64,000 bases of DNA from the NCBI GenBank assembly GCA_910587755.1, contig CAJUNZ010000001.1, positions 1-64,000 of the forward strand, written 5' to 3'. Source of the stretch: an uncultured Acetatifactor sp. (lineage in GTDB: Bacteria; Bacillota; Clostridia; Lachnospirales; Lachnospiraceae). The first letter of the stretch is position 1; each line of letters begins with the position of its first letter. The position numbers were made by a program, and so were the translations under genes. Shown piece after piece: positions 32,981-41,848 of the stretch. Under the pieces are notes generated by a model. The model worked only from the letters and a program-made list of their open reading frames with translations, was not told the DNA's origin and made no database searches.

Positions 32981-35059
32981 CTAAAGTACCATGAACAACT
33001 CTCTGAAGATCTGCATCCAGTCATTGACAAACTGTGCAAGAAGTGTTGCAAACAGCATCAGCACAAAGCAGATGATCAGCATGGCCACCACTGACAAGAG
33101 CAGCGTCGCCACATTCTTGGTAAAGGTATACTGGTTCACCATGATGGTTCCGATGAACATATAGAAGAAGAACAGCACCATACCAAATGTAAACAGGGCG
33201 CTTACCAGGGCCGCCTCATCCTCTGTGACAAAATTGGACAGGATCGTACCTACCAGGTAGAGCCAGCAGGCAGGATACAGGGAATACCCTACCACCTTTG
33301 TGATATGTATCACCTTTCCCTTGCCTGAGAGCAGTACGCCCACAGCCCAGTTGCCCACGATAAAGGCCACATAGGGAAGAATGGTGCTGCCCACGATCAG
33401 GGGCACATTCACATTGTCAATATCCACAAAGGACACCATAAAGCCCGTATACCTGTACTTAATCAGACTGATCCATCCAAACAGAATGATAACCACCACG
33501 CTAAACACGAGTGAACCATCATCATAATACTTTACATCGTCAAATGCCTTAAAAGGACTTGAGAGCACATATCCCGGCCATTTGAACAGAGTGAACTTGG
33601 TCTTCCGCCAGAACCTGGCAAGAGCCGTATCCTTTTCCTGCGCCGGACGGAATTTCCTGTAAATCTTCCAGGCAACCATCAATACGATCACCGCCACAAT
33701 AATTCCCACAATCAGACCAAAATTGCGGTTCATCCAGGCGCTGGACACCTGCCTGTAGGCGTTGGAGTAATAATCTCTGTCGCCGCCCAGGTGAAAGTTC
33801 TCCTTTGCAGCCTCATACTCTCCCACCCGAAGCTGATATTTTCCCAGCCCCAGATTGGCATAGTAGAAATTGTTGTTGATATCCAACACCTGCTGCCAGT
33901 AGCCCGCAGCTTCCTCATAATCATATCTGGACTGTGCATCCAGACCAGCGTTGATCAGCCCGCCGTATGTGGTAGGTGCAAAGATTTCAATGGACTGGTA
34001 AACAGCATCCACTATCAGAATCTTGTCATCCATAAAGCAGAAAGCCACAGGAGAGCTGAGCAGCCCTTCACCGTTGCCGGATCCGCCCAGCTCATACATC
34101 AGATAACCGTCAGAGCTGTAGACAAAAATCCTGGAATAATTGGTGTCCATAACCGCAAATCTGCCGTCATCCGCCACAGCGATGGCATTTAAGTTGGACA
34201 TGGAACTGCCGTTCTCATAGTCTCCCATAGGAGGAGTGACAAACTCTCCCGTGGACAAAATATCTTCTCCGGAGGAATTCAGCTTTCTCACCGGGTTCTT
34301 CTCCGTGGCATCCGCCACGCTGGCGAAGATAAAGCCGTCCTTGTCAATGGCCAGATCACTGTAGGCTGTAGGCAGCCACAGTCCGCTACGGGAGAGCTGT
34401 TCCTCTGTGGCAATACTTCTCCAGAACAGATCCACCAGGCTGTAGGTCACTTCCGTTGCGCCCACATAACGGTTGAAATTACCCTCCGGATCCAGCTCCG
34501 CAAAACCTTCATAACAGTTCTGAATCAGCACGTAGATACGGCCCACGCTGTCCACCACAAGCTTTTTGGGCTTGTAAGATGTGTTGAGACCGATACAGTG
34601 AGGATCTCCCAGAGCCCTTACATACTGGCCGTTCTGGTCGAACTCAATAATCTCCCCTTTGTCCGGTTCACAGATGTAGATATGCTCATCCTCTGTGACA
34701 TAGATACCGCTGGGGGTATTCACCGTACTCTGGGTGCCGTCTTCTCTTGTGTACTCTGTAATGGTTTTAACCGTTTCAAATTCCTTGTCGGTGATAACGA
34801 CAGTACCATTCAAAATGATGTATACTTTGTCATTCCGATAAAACACGCCGGAAGCCGTTGCAAAACCGCTGACGCCAAGTTCCGATGCGTATACCGTCTT
34901 TTCCAACTCATATGCAGCCGGTGCGGCGACCACTTTACCCCAGATATCATAGGAATAAGTCTCCGCTGCATAGGACACCGTGCCAAATCCAAGGATGGCA
35001 CATAATACAAGAGCAAGCCCACCAAGGCACCTACTCCAAATCTTTCTTGATTTCTGCAT
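32981..35059 (-). CDS. Secreted beta-propeller (NHL-like) plus Yip1-type membrane protein
   Basis: 692 aa. A Sec signal (1-30, ending near SYAAET) leads to an extracytoplasmic NHL-like propeller (about 60-355) with repeats such as GIYVTEDEHIYICEPDKGEI, KLVVDSVGRIYVL and IAVADDGRFAVMDTNYSRI. A short TPR-like stretch (about 365-420, YYANLGLGKYQLRVGEYEAA) follows, then a membrane helix (about 430-450), a basic cytoplasmic piece and a five-segment Yip1-like membrane domain (about 500-690). The gene sits between the two permease pairs. Role unknown; a docking or sensing part of the importer is an inference. Confidence 0.8.
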   Translation of the reverse strand: MQKSRKIWSRCLGGLALVLCAILGFGTVSYAAETYSYDIWGKVVAAPAAYELEKTVYASELGVSGFATASGVFYRNDKVYIILNGTVVITDKEFETVKTITEYTREDGTQSTVNTPSGIYVTEDEHIYICEPDKGEIIEFDQNGQYVRALGDPHCIGLNTSYKPKKLVVDSVGRIYVLIQNCYEGFAELDPEGNFNRYVGATEVTYSLVDLFWRSIATEEQLSRSGLWLPTAYSDLAIDKDGFIFASVADATEKNPVRKLNSSGEDILSTGEFVTPPMGDYENGSSMSNLNAIAVADDGRFAVMDTNYSRIFVYSSDGYLMYELGGSGNGEGLLSSPVAFCFMDDKILIVDAVYQSIEIFAPTTYGGLINAGLDAQSRYDYEEAAGYWQQVLDINNNFYYANLGLGKYQLRVGEYEAAKENFHLGGDRDYYSNAYRQVSSAWMNRNFGLIVGIIVAVIVLMVAWKIYRKFRPAQEKDTALARFWRKTKFTLFKWPGYVLSSPFKAFDDVKYYDDGSLVFSVVVIILFGWISLIKYRYTGFMVSFVDIDNVNVPLIVGSTILPYVAFIVGNWAVGVLLSGKGKVIHITKVVGYSLYPACWLYLVGTILSNFVTEDEAALVSALFTFGMVLFFFYMFIGTIMVNQYTFTKNVATLLLSVVAMLIICFVLMLFATLLAQFVNDWMQIFRELFMVL

Positions 35060-35069
35060 ACGCCACCTC

Positions 35070-35996
35070 TTATTCTTTCATGCCGGATGTTGCCATTGTG
35101 GACACCACGTTGTTCTGCATGATCAGGAACACGATCAGCGGCACTGCGAACATGATCACTGAGGACGCCGAGGAGATACCTACGTAGGAAGTACCCACGC
35201 CGGCCACCTTGCCGCTTGCCACCTGACCTACCACATAGGCAAAACCCTTCTGTGCTTCCGTGTAGATGAACTTGTCACCTGTATTGGTCCAGAAACTCTG
35301 GAATACCATGATAAACGCCGTCACCAGCGCCGGCTTCACCACAGGCATAACAATGGTGAAGTGAATGCGCAGATATCCTGCGCCGTCGATCTGTGCCGCC
35401 TCCATAAGACTGTCCGGAATCTGCTCCATGAAATTCTTCATCAGGTACAGGCCAAGGGTGGAGGCAAAACCGGGGATGATGATGGCCCACTGAGTGTCCA
35501 GCATTCCCAGTCCCGCGATGGTCAGGAAGTTGGGGATCATGGTAACTGCCGAGTTGAACATCAGCGAGTACACAATGATCTGGTTAAAGAACTTTGACCC
35601 GGGGAACTTGTATTTTGCCAGAGGGTAAGCACACAGGGACGCCAGGACAATATGGCCCACGGAACCAATCACCACCACAAAGAGGGAGTTGAAAAGGGAC
35701 CTGCTCATGGGCACCACTGTGTTGGCCAGCACATTGGCAAAGTCACGGTAATTGTCAAAAGTCGGGTTGGTCACAAATATCTTCGGCGGGAATACGAACA
35801 GTTCGTTCATGGGCTTAAGGGACTGGCTCACCATGTATACCACCGGGAAGAAGAAGGCAAGCGCCATCACCAAAAGGAACAGCCCCAGAATGACATTTCC
35901 CCAGAAGCTTCTCTGGGATTTCTTCACAAAAGGGGTAAAATCCTTGGACTTCTTCTTATTTAAATAATTCTGGTAAAGTCTCTTTATTGTTTCCAT
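35070..35996 (-). CDS. CUT1-type sugar ABC permease (MalG-like), transport pair 1
   Basis: 308 aa, six membrane segments. The EAA loop is LMEAAQIDGAGYLRIHFTIV. The N terminus is basic (KRLYQNYLNKKKSKDF). Start at METIKR (ATG, with GGAAGGG upstream) instead of the GTG two codons earlier. It lies 21 bases after its MalF-like partner and ten before the propeller/Yip1 gene. Confidence 0.92.
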   Translation of the reverse strand: METIKRLYQNYLNKKKSKDFTPFVKKSQRSFWGNVILGLFLLVMALAFFFPVVYMVSQSLKPMNELFVFPPKIFVTNPTFDNYRDFANVLANTVVPMSRSLFNSLFVVVIGSVGHIVLASLCAYPLAKYKFPGSKFFNQIIVYSLMFNSAVTMIPNFLTIAGLGMLDTQWAIIIPGFASTLGLYLMKNFMEQIPDSLMEAAQIDGAGYLRIHFTIVMPVVKPALVTAFIMVFQSFWTNTGDKFIYTEAQKGFAYVVGQVASGKVAGVGTSYVGISSASSVIMFAVPLIVFLIMQNNVVSTMATSGMKE

Positions 35997-36017
35997 ATTC
36001 ACCCTTCCTCTCTCCCG

Positions 36018-36944
36018 TCAAGTTCCGACCTTGCGCAGCAGCTTCTGGATCAGGCCGTTGCATACGATCATGATCAGGAACAGGATAACGGCGATTGCTG
36101 ATGCATATCCCATCTCCATACGGATGGAACCATAGTCGTTCAGGTGGTTGACGATGGTGTGGGAAGCATAGTTGGGGCTGGGGAAACCTACCAGGGAGTC
36201 ACCGATGGAACCCACTGACAGGGAACCGGTGATGGTCATAACCGCGCCGAAGAGCAGCTGAGGTTTCATATTGGGAAGCGTGATATACCACAGCTCCTGC
36301 CAACGGTTCCGGATGCCGTCGATGGCGCCCGCCTCGTACTGCGCCTCGTCCACGCCCTTGATACCTGCCACAAAGGACAGGAAGCCCACGCCCATGCTCA
36401 TCCACAGGGAAGCGAGGATTACTACTACTATAATAAATTCTTTGTCTGAAAGCCACAGGATCGGATCGTTCATTCCCAGGCTCCGCAGAAAAGCATTCAG
36501 ATAACCGTTGCTGTCGTTGGAGAAGATCTGGGTAAACACGGAGATCACTGCGGTACCTGCCATACTGGGCGCATAGAAGATCACCGTGAGAACGGTCCCC
36601 ACCTTGTGGGGAAGCTCATTGATCATCCAGGCCAGCAGGAAGGACATGATATAGCCCCCCGGCCCTACGATCACCGCTATGATAAAGGTATTTTTGATAG
36701 CGGTAATAAAGTTCGTGTCGTCAAGGAACAGCTTCTGGTAATTGCGCAGCCCCACAAAATTCGCTTTCTCCAGGACGTTGAAATCCGTGAAGCTGAACCA
36801 TATGGCCTTTAAGACCGGATAGACCACGAATACGAAAAAGAGCAGCATGAAGGGGGCAATCATAATGTACAGAGGGATGCCGCGCTTCATGTCCCTAAGG
36901 GTCAGCTGGGCCCTTCTCTTAAAAGATATCTTACTAGCAGCCAT
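36018..36944 (-). CDS. CUT1-type sugar ABC permease (MalF-like), transport pair 1
   Basis: 308 aa, six membrane segments, first at about 25-45. The EAA loop is QYEAGAIDGIRNRWQELWYI. GGAGGGG precedes the ATG. It lies ten bases after the large binding protein gene. Together with the next gene it would form the membrane channel for oligosaccharides captured by the upstream binding proteins. Confidence 0.92.
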   Translation of the reverse strand: MAASKISFKRRAQLTLRDMKRGIPLYIMIAPFMLLFFVFVVYPVLKAIWFSFTDFNVLEKANFVGLRNYQKLFLDDTNFITAIKNTFIIAVIVGPGGYIMSFLLAWMINELPHKVGTVLTVIFYAPSMAGTAVISVFTQIFSNDSNGYLNAFLRSLGMNDPILWLSDKEFIIVVVILASLWMSMGVGFLSFVAGIKGVDEAQYEAGAIDGIRNRWQELWYITLPNMKPQLLFGAVMTITGSLSVGSIGDSLVGFPSPNYASHTIVNHLNDYGSIRMEMGYASAIAVILFLIMIVCNGLIQKLLRKVGT

Positions 36945-36954
36945 CTTTCCCCTC

Positions 36955-39909
36955 CTATTCTGCCGTGTTCAAACCAAATTCGGTGCGCTTGTTGGTAATC
37001 TCATTGTTGATCTCGTCAAGCTGAATGTACAGCGTATCCACCGGATCCGTATTGTCAGTTACAACCGTGCTGAACGCGTTCCTCACCACACGCCCGGTAA
37101 TATAGCCTCCGGGAGTCTGGGGCTCCGCCCTCAGGTCGCCCAGAAGAGACAGCACCACTTCCTTGAACTCTTCCTTCAATCCACCGTTGGCGATAGCTTC
37201 CATATTGGCCACGGGGAATTCTGCCGCTTCACCGTTCTCTGCCTTCAGCTCCATGGAATAGTCCGCCTGGGTCTCCTCGCTGGTCCACCATTTCAGGAAA
37301 TCCCACGCCTCATCCGCCATGCCGTCCTTCTCCACTGTGGAGGAAACGATAAAGCAGGTTGCAATCATGCAGGCTGCGGAGTGATCCACTGTGCCGTTGT
37401 CCTTGACCGTGCCCGGAATCCTGGCGATGGACCATTTTCCGGCGATCTCCGGCGCGGACACATTCAGGGTATTGACATAGGTATAATCCACCACCGCAAG
37501 AGGAATCTCTCCCGTGCGGAACCTGGTGGACAGGTTAATGCTGTAATTCAGACCCTGGTTGGTGTAGTACTCCGTCCATTCCTTGAACACCATCATCAGA
37601 TCCACTTCGTCCAGACGGGTTCTTGTGCGGTCTTCATTGTACAGATCATATCCTTTCTGATAGAGCATGGACAGGAAAATGCTGTTCACGGGAACGGTGG
37701 TGGAACTGGTGCCGCCACCAAGGGTCAGGTACTCGTTGCTGGCAAGATACACGCTCATATTGTCAGCTTCCAGATAGGGAATGATGCCCATGAGTTCTTC
37801 CCAGGTCTCGGGAACTTTCAGATTCAGAGACTCCAGAATGTCCTTCCTGTAGATCATCACAGGGAAGGAAAGCTGGTCGGGAAGGCCGTATACGCCCCCT
37901 TCATACTCCAGGAATGCCCTGGTGTCCGCCGGGAATCTCTTGTACACTTCCTCGAAATCGGCAAACTGTGTCAGGTCATAGGCCGCGTTGCGGTATGCAA
38001 AGTTAGTGGGGGAACTGTAGCTGGAGTGGAGCACCACGTCGGGGCCTTCCCCTGCCACCGTTGCCGGAAGCACTGTGTCGCCGCCCACCATACTCAGGTT
38101 CACCTCATAATCGGTATTGCTGGTAAGGGTATTGATCATCTTCTGGATGATGTCATACTGTTTTCTGGTATCCGTTGCCACCCATACTGTGAGCTCTTCT
38201 TTCTTCTGACCATCCTCGTTTCCCTTGGCATGAACTTTGAAGTCATTGGTAAAGGAACCGATAAAGGCATTCCAGGTATGGGCCACATTGGCAAAGAAGC
38301 CGCCGTTTGCACTGGGAAGCTTATATCCCTCCCCTGCCACCATCAGATAATCCATCTCCAGAGGCAGGTTGTTGATGCTGTTGACCCACTCGCCCAGGGC
38401 GGAGAGTTTGGTGTTGAAATCGCCCAGGTACTTGGCCACATCGTCAGGCTTCTTGATCAGTTTGATCATGGAGTTCATCATGTCCACCACGCCGGAAGTC
38501 TTGTTGGACACTTCCAGACTCTCGCCAAACATTTCCACCACAGCGTTCAGCCTGGTGTACTCCACTTCAAGAACATCCTGCATATGAGAGACATATGTAG
38601 TAATCTGATAATCACGGTACTGGTCAGGATCTGCCCCTGTAACCGCCGTGAGTTCACGGTATAGATTATTTAGATTATCCACACTCTTGCTTGCCAGATC
38701 CACCGCCTCCGCCAGCTCGCCCAGAGTGGCGGTCATGGTGATGGTGTTCTCCCCTTTTTCCAGATAGAAATAGTAATCTCCATCTTCTCCTCCCAGGAAA
38801 GCAGTCTGCCAGTCAGGACCGTAGTCGAACCTGACCTCGCCTGCCTCCTTAAAAGGAAGCTGCCCATTTACCGTCAGGCTGCGGGCGGAATAGAATCCCC
38901 TGTTCAGGTACTGCTTAAAGCGGACGCCCAGCTTGTAGAGGCCGGCCTCTTCCACTTCCACCTTCCAGGTGATGTTCTGTCCCGCAGAAGCCCAGTTCTT
39001 GCCGCCAATGGTATTGTACACAATATTGCTGGCGTGGTAGGGCTGAGACGCCACGGAAGTACGGTCATTGTTAGGGGACAGGGAAGAACTTGACTTCACA
39101 AGCGCATCCTCCGCCTGGACAATAACGGCGCCTTCCTTCACATTGTTGGCGCTGATGATCTCCGCATCCAGCTCTTTCTGGCACATGTCAAGGTACTCGG
39201 CATAGGGCAGAATCTCTGACGCGGGCACCAGGGCAATCTCGCTGATTCCCAGAGCCGACTGAGTGGACTCCAGGGTCACTTTATTGCTGCCCTTCCCAAA
39301 ATAGAACATATAACTTCCCAGGGTATCACAGTCATTGGAGTTGATATAGGCAGATGCCGGCCCTGCTGTCTGTACCTGGGTGGGCGCAGCCTGGTTGCCG
39401 TTGGTATTCATCAGCCAATCCTTGTTGTCATCCACCCAGAGGCGGTCGACACTGATATCTCTACAATCGTCAAAGGGTAATTTCCCATTTATATACACAT
39501 TGCGCAATATTGCCTGAGTGCTGGATATGTCTGTATAATATGTCAGCTGGATATAATACAGACCGGCTTCCGCTACGTTGAAGTCGTAGGTGACGGAGCC
39601 TTCACCCTGCGTCCACAGAATACCGTTTCTCTCCGCAAGGCCGTTCATGTCTGCTTCCGCGTACTGGGAAGCGCCCAGGGCGATCCTGCCTGTGGGATTC
39701 TCCACATATGCCTTGGAATGCTGGGAGAGATAAGCATCATACGATACGGCGGACGCATCCTCATAGCTGAGGTATTTTGCCAGAACTGTATCGCGGGTCT
39801 GGGCATATTCATCGCTGGACGCCATGTTATATGCCACAACCGCCACGACAATCAGTGCAACCAGAATGCATATATTGCGAATGCGGGTTTTGTTCTTTTT
39901 CTTTTTCAC
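36955..39909 (-). CDS. Giant solute-binding protein with N-terminal sugar-binding-like modules
   Basis: 984 aa, about twice a usual binding protein. It has an N-terminal membrane anchor (about 12-30, no lipobox Cys). Two jelly-roll-like modules of CBM6/35 type are seen around residues 100-230 (GLYYIQLTYYT, NVYINGKLPFDD) and 310-410 (GLYKLGVRFKQYL, LTVNGQLPFKEAG, EKGENTITMTA). A linker with helices follows to about 560, then a family-1 sugar binding protein (about 570-980) with LTVWVATDTRKQYDIIQ and EGGVYGLPDQLSFPVMIYRK. The start is GTG; an ATG five bases upstream is out of frame and stops at once. Role: capture of large glycans next to permease pair 1. Confidence 0.85.
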   Translation of the reverse strand: MKKKKNKTRIRNICILVALIVVAVVAYNMASSDEYAQTRDTVLAKYLSYEDASAVSYDAYLSQHSKAYVENPTGRIALGASQYAEADMNGLAERNGILWTQGEGSVTYDFNVAEAGLYYIQLTYYTDISSTQAILRNVYINGKLPFDDCRDISVDRLWVDDNKDWLMNTNGNQAAPTQVQTAGPASAYINSNDCDTLGSYMFYFGKGSNKVTLESTQSALGISEIALVPASEILPYAEYLDMCQKELDAEIISANNVKEGAVIVQAEDALVKSSSSLSPNNDRTSVASQPYHASNIVYNTIGGKNWASAGQNITWKVEVEEAGLYKLGVRFKQYLNRGFYSARSLTVNGQLPFKEAGEVRFDYGPDWQTAFLGGEDGDYYFYLEKGENTITMTATLGELAEAVDLASKSVDNLNNLYRELTAVTGADPDQYRDYQITTYVSHMQDVLEVEYTRLNAVVEMFGESLEVSNKTSGVVDMMNSMIKLIKKPDDVAKYLGDFNTKLSALGEWVNSINNLPLEMDYLMVAGEGYKLPSANGGFFANVAHTWNAFIGSFTNDFKVHAKGNEDGQKKEELTVWVATDTRKQYDIIQKMINTLTSNTDYEVNLSMVGGDTVLPATVAGEGPDVVLHSSYSSPTNFAYRNAAYDLTQFADFEEVYKRFPADTRAFLEYEGGVYGLPDQLSFPVMIYRKDILESLNLKVPETWEELMGIIPYLEADNMSVYLASNEYLTLGGGTSSTTVPVNSIFLSMLYQKGYDLYNEDRTRTRLDEVDLMMVFKEWTEYYTNQGLNYSINLSTRFRTGEIPLAVVDYTYVNTLNVSAPEIAGKWSIARIPGTVKDNGTVDHSAACMIATCFIVSSTVEKDGMADEAWDFLKWWTSEETQADYSMELKAENGEAAEFPVANMEAIANGGLKEEFKEVVLSLLGDLRAEPQTPGGYITGRVVRNAFSTVVTDNTDPVDTLYIQLDEINNEITNKRTEFGLNTAE

Positions 39910-39936
39910 CCCATCAGCCCTTTCGTTTCTAAATAT

Positions 39937-39979
39937 TGTGTGGCTGCGCCCCTATTTGCATAGAAATCACAGCCACACA
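39937..39979 (-). other. Intercistronic hairpin between the two binding-protein genes
   Basis: TGTGTGGCTG (39937-39946) pairs perfectly over 10 bp with CAGCCACACA (39970-39979). No T tract follows. Such hairpins after binding-protein genes often protect the upstream mRNA and raise binding-protein output relative to the permeases. Confidence 0.75.
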
Positions 39980-40017
39980 GCGCAATTAATATATACTCTA
40001 TCTAAGTATGACAGATC

Positions 40018-41589
40018 TTACTTGAATCCCTGATCCTTCATGTTGGCATCACCTTCACTCTTGAAGTTCTCGCCTGTGGATCTGGCATCTCTTCCGGCTG
40101 CGATAACGTAGTAGCCGTTTCTGTTCACACGCACAACTCCGTTGCTGTTGAACGCATGACCCCAGTCAACGGTGGATCTGGAATGCAGCCAGTCAAACAC
40201 TTCGATGTCCTGTTCGTTGCAGAAGTGGCCGGGATCTCCGGGATCGTAACCCATGTTCACATAAGTCTCACCCTTGGATTCTGCCTCCCACATAGCGGTT
40301 CTTGCCGCCTGGCCGTCGGGAACATCAAGGTCACAGAAGTCACGTGCGATCTGGTGAAGTATAATATCAGGAATTTCCTTTGCGCCGGCTCCCCTGTACT
40401 CAGCCTTGGGAACAACCACGTCCGTCCAGATAGACTGAGGAACAAGATATGTATCGCTGAGTGTCTTGTAATCGCCGCTGCAGGTCACCTGGGATCCCCA
40501 AGGCCAGGGAACGATGCCCCAGTCGCCTACATTCTTTTTCACATCACCATACTGCCATGCCTCAACCATGCCAAGCACAAATGTCTTTGCCTCTGTGGGG
40601 CCGCACATATCCTGCATCTGGTAGACAAAGTCAGCGCTGATACCGCCGGTCTCCTCGTCAAGATTTACATTGGTTGCCGCAGGAGCCAGACCCTGCTGCT
40701 GAAGTTTTGTATAGAATTCCAGAGCCTCAATATAAGCCTCGTCTGCCATGTGGATCTCGCCGTTGGAATCGATGGACACGGTGCCGTTGGCTCCGGGCGC
40801 CATGCTCACCCAGTGATTGGGATGTACGGAGATAGGATAGGTGCCGTCGGGAAGCTTGGACTTCATCTCGGTAAGATACTCGATGCAATCGTCATAGCTC
40901 CACTCGCCCGCCATGAACTTGTCGGTGGGAGTCTTTTCCATACCGATACTCTGCAGGTATTCCCGGCTGTACACAAGCACATAGGAGCTTCCCATGTTGT
41001 CATAGGTCCATCCATATACCTTGCCCATCCAGGTACCGGGTGTCACATAGGCGCTTCCCAGCTTCAGCTGGTCCACATCTGCGGTAATATCTGCCAGATA
41101 GTCCTTGAGACTCAGGACAAGGTCGTCGCCTACGGTGAAGATATCCGCAAAGCACTCGCCATTGGTGAAAGTGGCGAGGATCTTGTCGCCGGTCTCGTAT
41201 CCGTCGTCACCTGTAAGATTTACATACTCAATTTTAATATTATACTTTGCCTCAAGCTGATGGGCGATATCCCACTTCTTGGTATATCCCTGCTTTACAT
41301 TGCCGTCATCATCCAACTTGGTCTCTTCATTCAAGTCACCGAAGATACCGCCGTTAACTCTGACAACCGCACCGCCGAAATCATAAGTCTCTTCCGGTGT
41401 CTCCTGACTCTGATCTTCTGCCCCCCCTGACTCTTCTCCGCCTGTGGAGCTCTCGCCGCCGCTGGACTCGCTGCCGCCGGAAGCGCTGCCGCTGGGTTCA
41501 GCGGAATCATTCCCGCAGCCCGCCACGCCTGCCACCATTGCCGCTGCCATGGCAATTGCGCAGATCCTTGTCGCAAATTTCTTTCTCAT
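40018..41589 (-). CDS. Extracellular sugar-binding lipoprotein (family 1 solute-binding protein)
   Basis: 523 aa. Signal peptide with lipobox VAGC (Cys25), then a Ser/Gly/Glu linker to about 65. The binding fold follows, with EYVNLTGDDGYETGDKILAT, VLVYSREYLQSIGMEKTPTD and a typical C-terminal lobe. It is the first gene of the transport operon, behind the strong promoter at 41668-41696, and is followed by a hairpin. Its size and position fit the main high-abundance binding protein for the four permeases. The ligand is inferred to be an oligosaccharide, not proven. Confidence 0.92.
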   Translation of the reverse strand: MRKKFATRICAIAMAAAMVAGVAGCGNDSAEPSGSASGGSESSGGESSTGGEESGGAEDQSQETPEETYDFGGAVVRVNGGIFGDLNEETKLDDDGNVKQGYTKKWDIAHQLEAKYNIKIEYVNLTGDDGYETGDKILATFTNGECFADIFTVGDDLVLSLKDYLADITADVDQLKLGSAYVTPGTWMGKVYGWTYDNMGSSYVLVYSREYLQSIGMEKTPTDKFMAGEWSYDDCIEYLTEMKSKLPDGTYPISVHPNHWVSMAPGANGTVSIDSNGEIHMADEAYIEALEFYTKLQQQGLAPAATNVNLDEETGGISADFVYQMQDMCGPTEAKTFVLGMVEAWQYGDVKKNVGDWGIVPWPWGSQVTCSGDYKTLSDTYLVPQSIWTDVVVPKAEYRGAGAKEIPDIILHQIARDFCDLDVPDGQAARTAMWEAESKGETYVNMGYDPGDPGHFCNEQDIEVFDWLHSRSTVDWGHAFNSNGVVRVNRNGYYVIAAGRDARSTGENFKSEGDANMKDQGFK

Positions 41590-41667
41590 ACATAATCCTC
41601 CTTAAATATTATTATGAGTTACTTGCAGCAGTCACTGACATACAATAATATACCTGTGACCATGTAA

Positions 41668-41696
41668 ATGATATCTCTAATCCGGCAAATTGTCAA
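41668..41696 (-). promoter_or_regulatory. Consensus sigma-A promoter of the glycan transport operon
   Basis: Minus strand: perfect TTGACA (41696-41691), 17-bp spacer, TATCAT (41673-41668). The leader to the first gene is about 75 bases. Confidence 0.85.
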
Positions 41697-41740
41697 TAAT
41701 ATTTAATCTATAGGATATTTTTTGTAACTTCTGCTGAAAT

Positions 41741-41806
41741 AATGCCCAGATTTTTTGTAGAGAATGCCTAGATTTCGTACTCTTTTACCCCAGATTGTGT
41801 AAAGAA
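41741..41806. promoter_or_regulatory. Three direct repeats phased at 22 bp upstream of the transport promoter
   Basis: AATGCCCAGATTTTTTGTAG (41741), AATGCCTAGATTTCGTACTC (41763) and TTACCCCAGATTGTGTAAAG (41785) align on the core CC(C/T)AGATT with exactly 22-bp spacing, i.e. two helical turns. They lie 45-110 bp upstream of the -35 box. This is the layout of an activator array such as AraC-type direct sites. No regulator gene is nearby. Confidence 0.6.
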
Positions 41807-41840
41807 CCCTGCCAGGAAATTCCTCCCTGAACAAGGTTCT
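41803..41840 (-). terminator. Weak terminator-like hairpin after the first fucosidase gene
   Basis: AGAACC (41803-41808) pairs with GGTTCT (41835-41840) and an inner AGGAA/TTCCT can also pair. On the minus strand a short TT follows. It would partly insulate the fucosidase gene from the downstream transport promoter. Confidence 0.35.
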
Positions 41841-41848
41841 CATACAGT

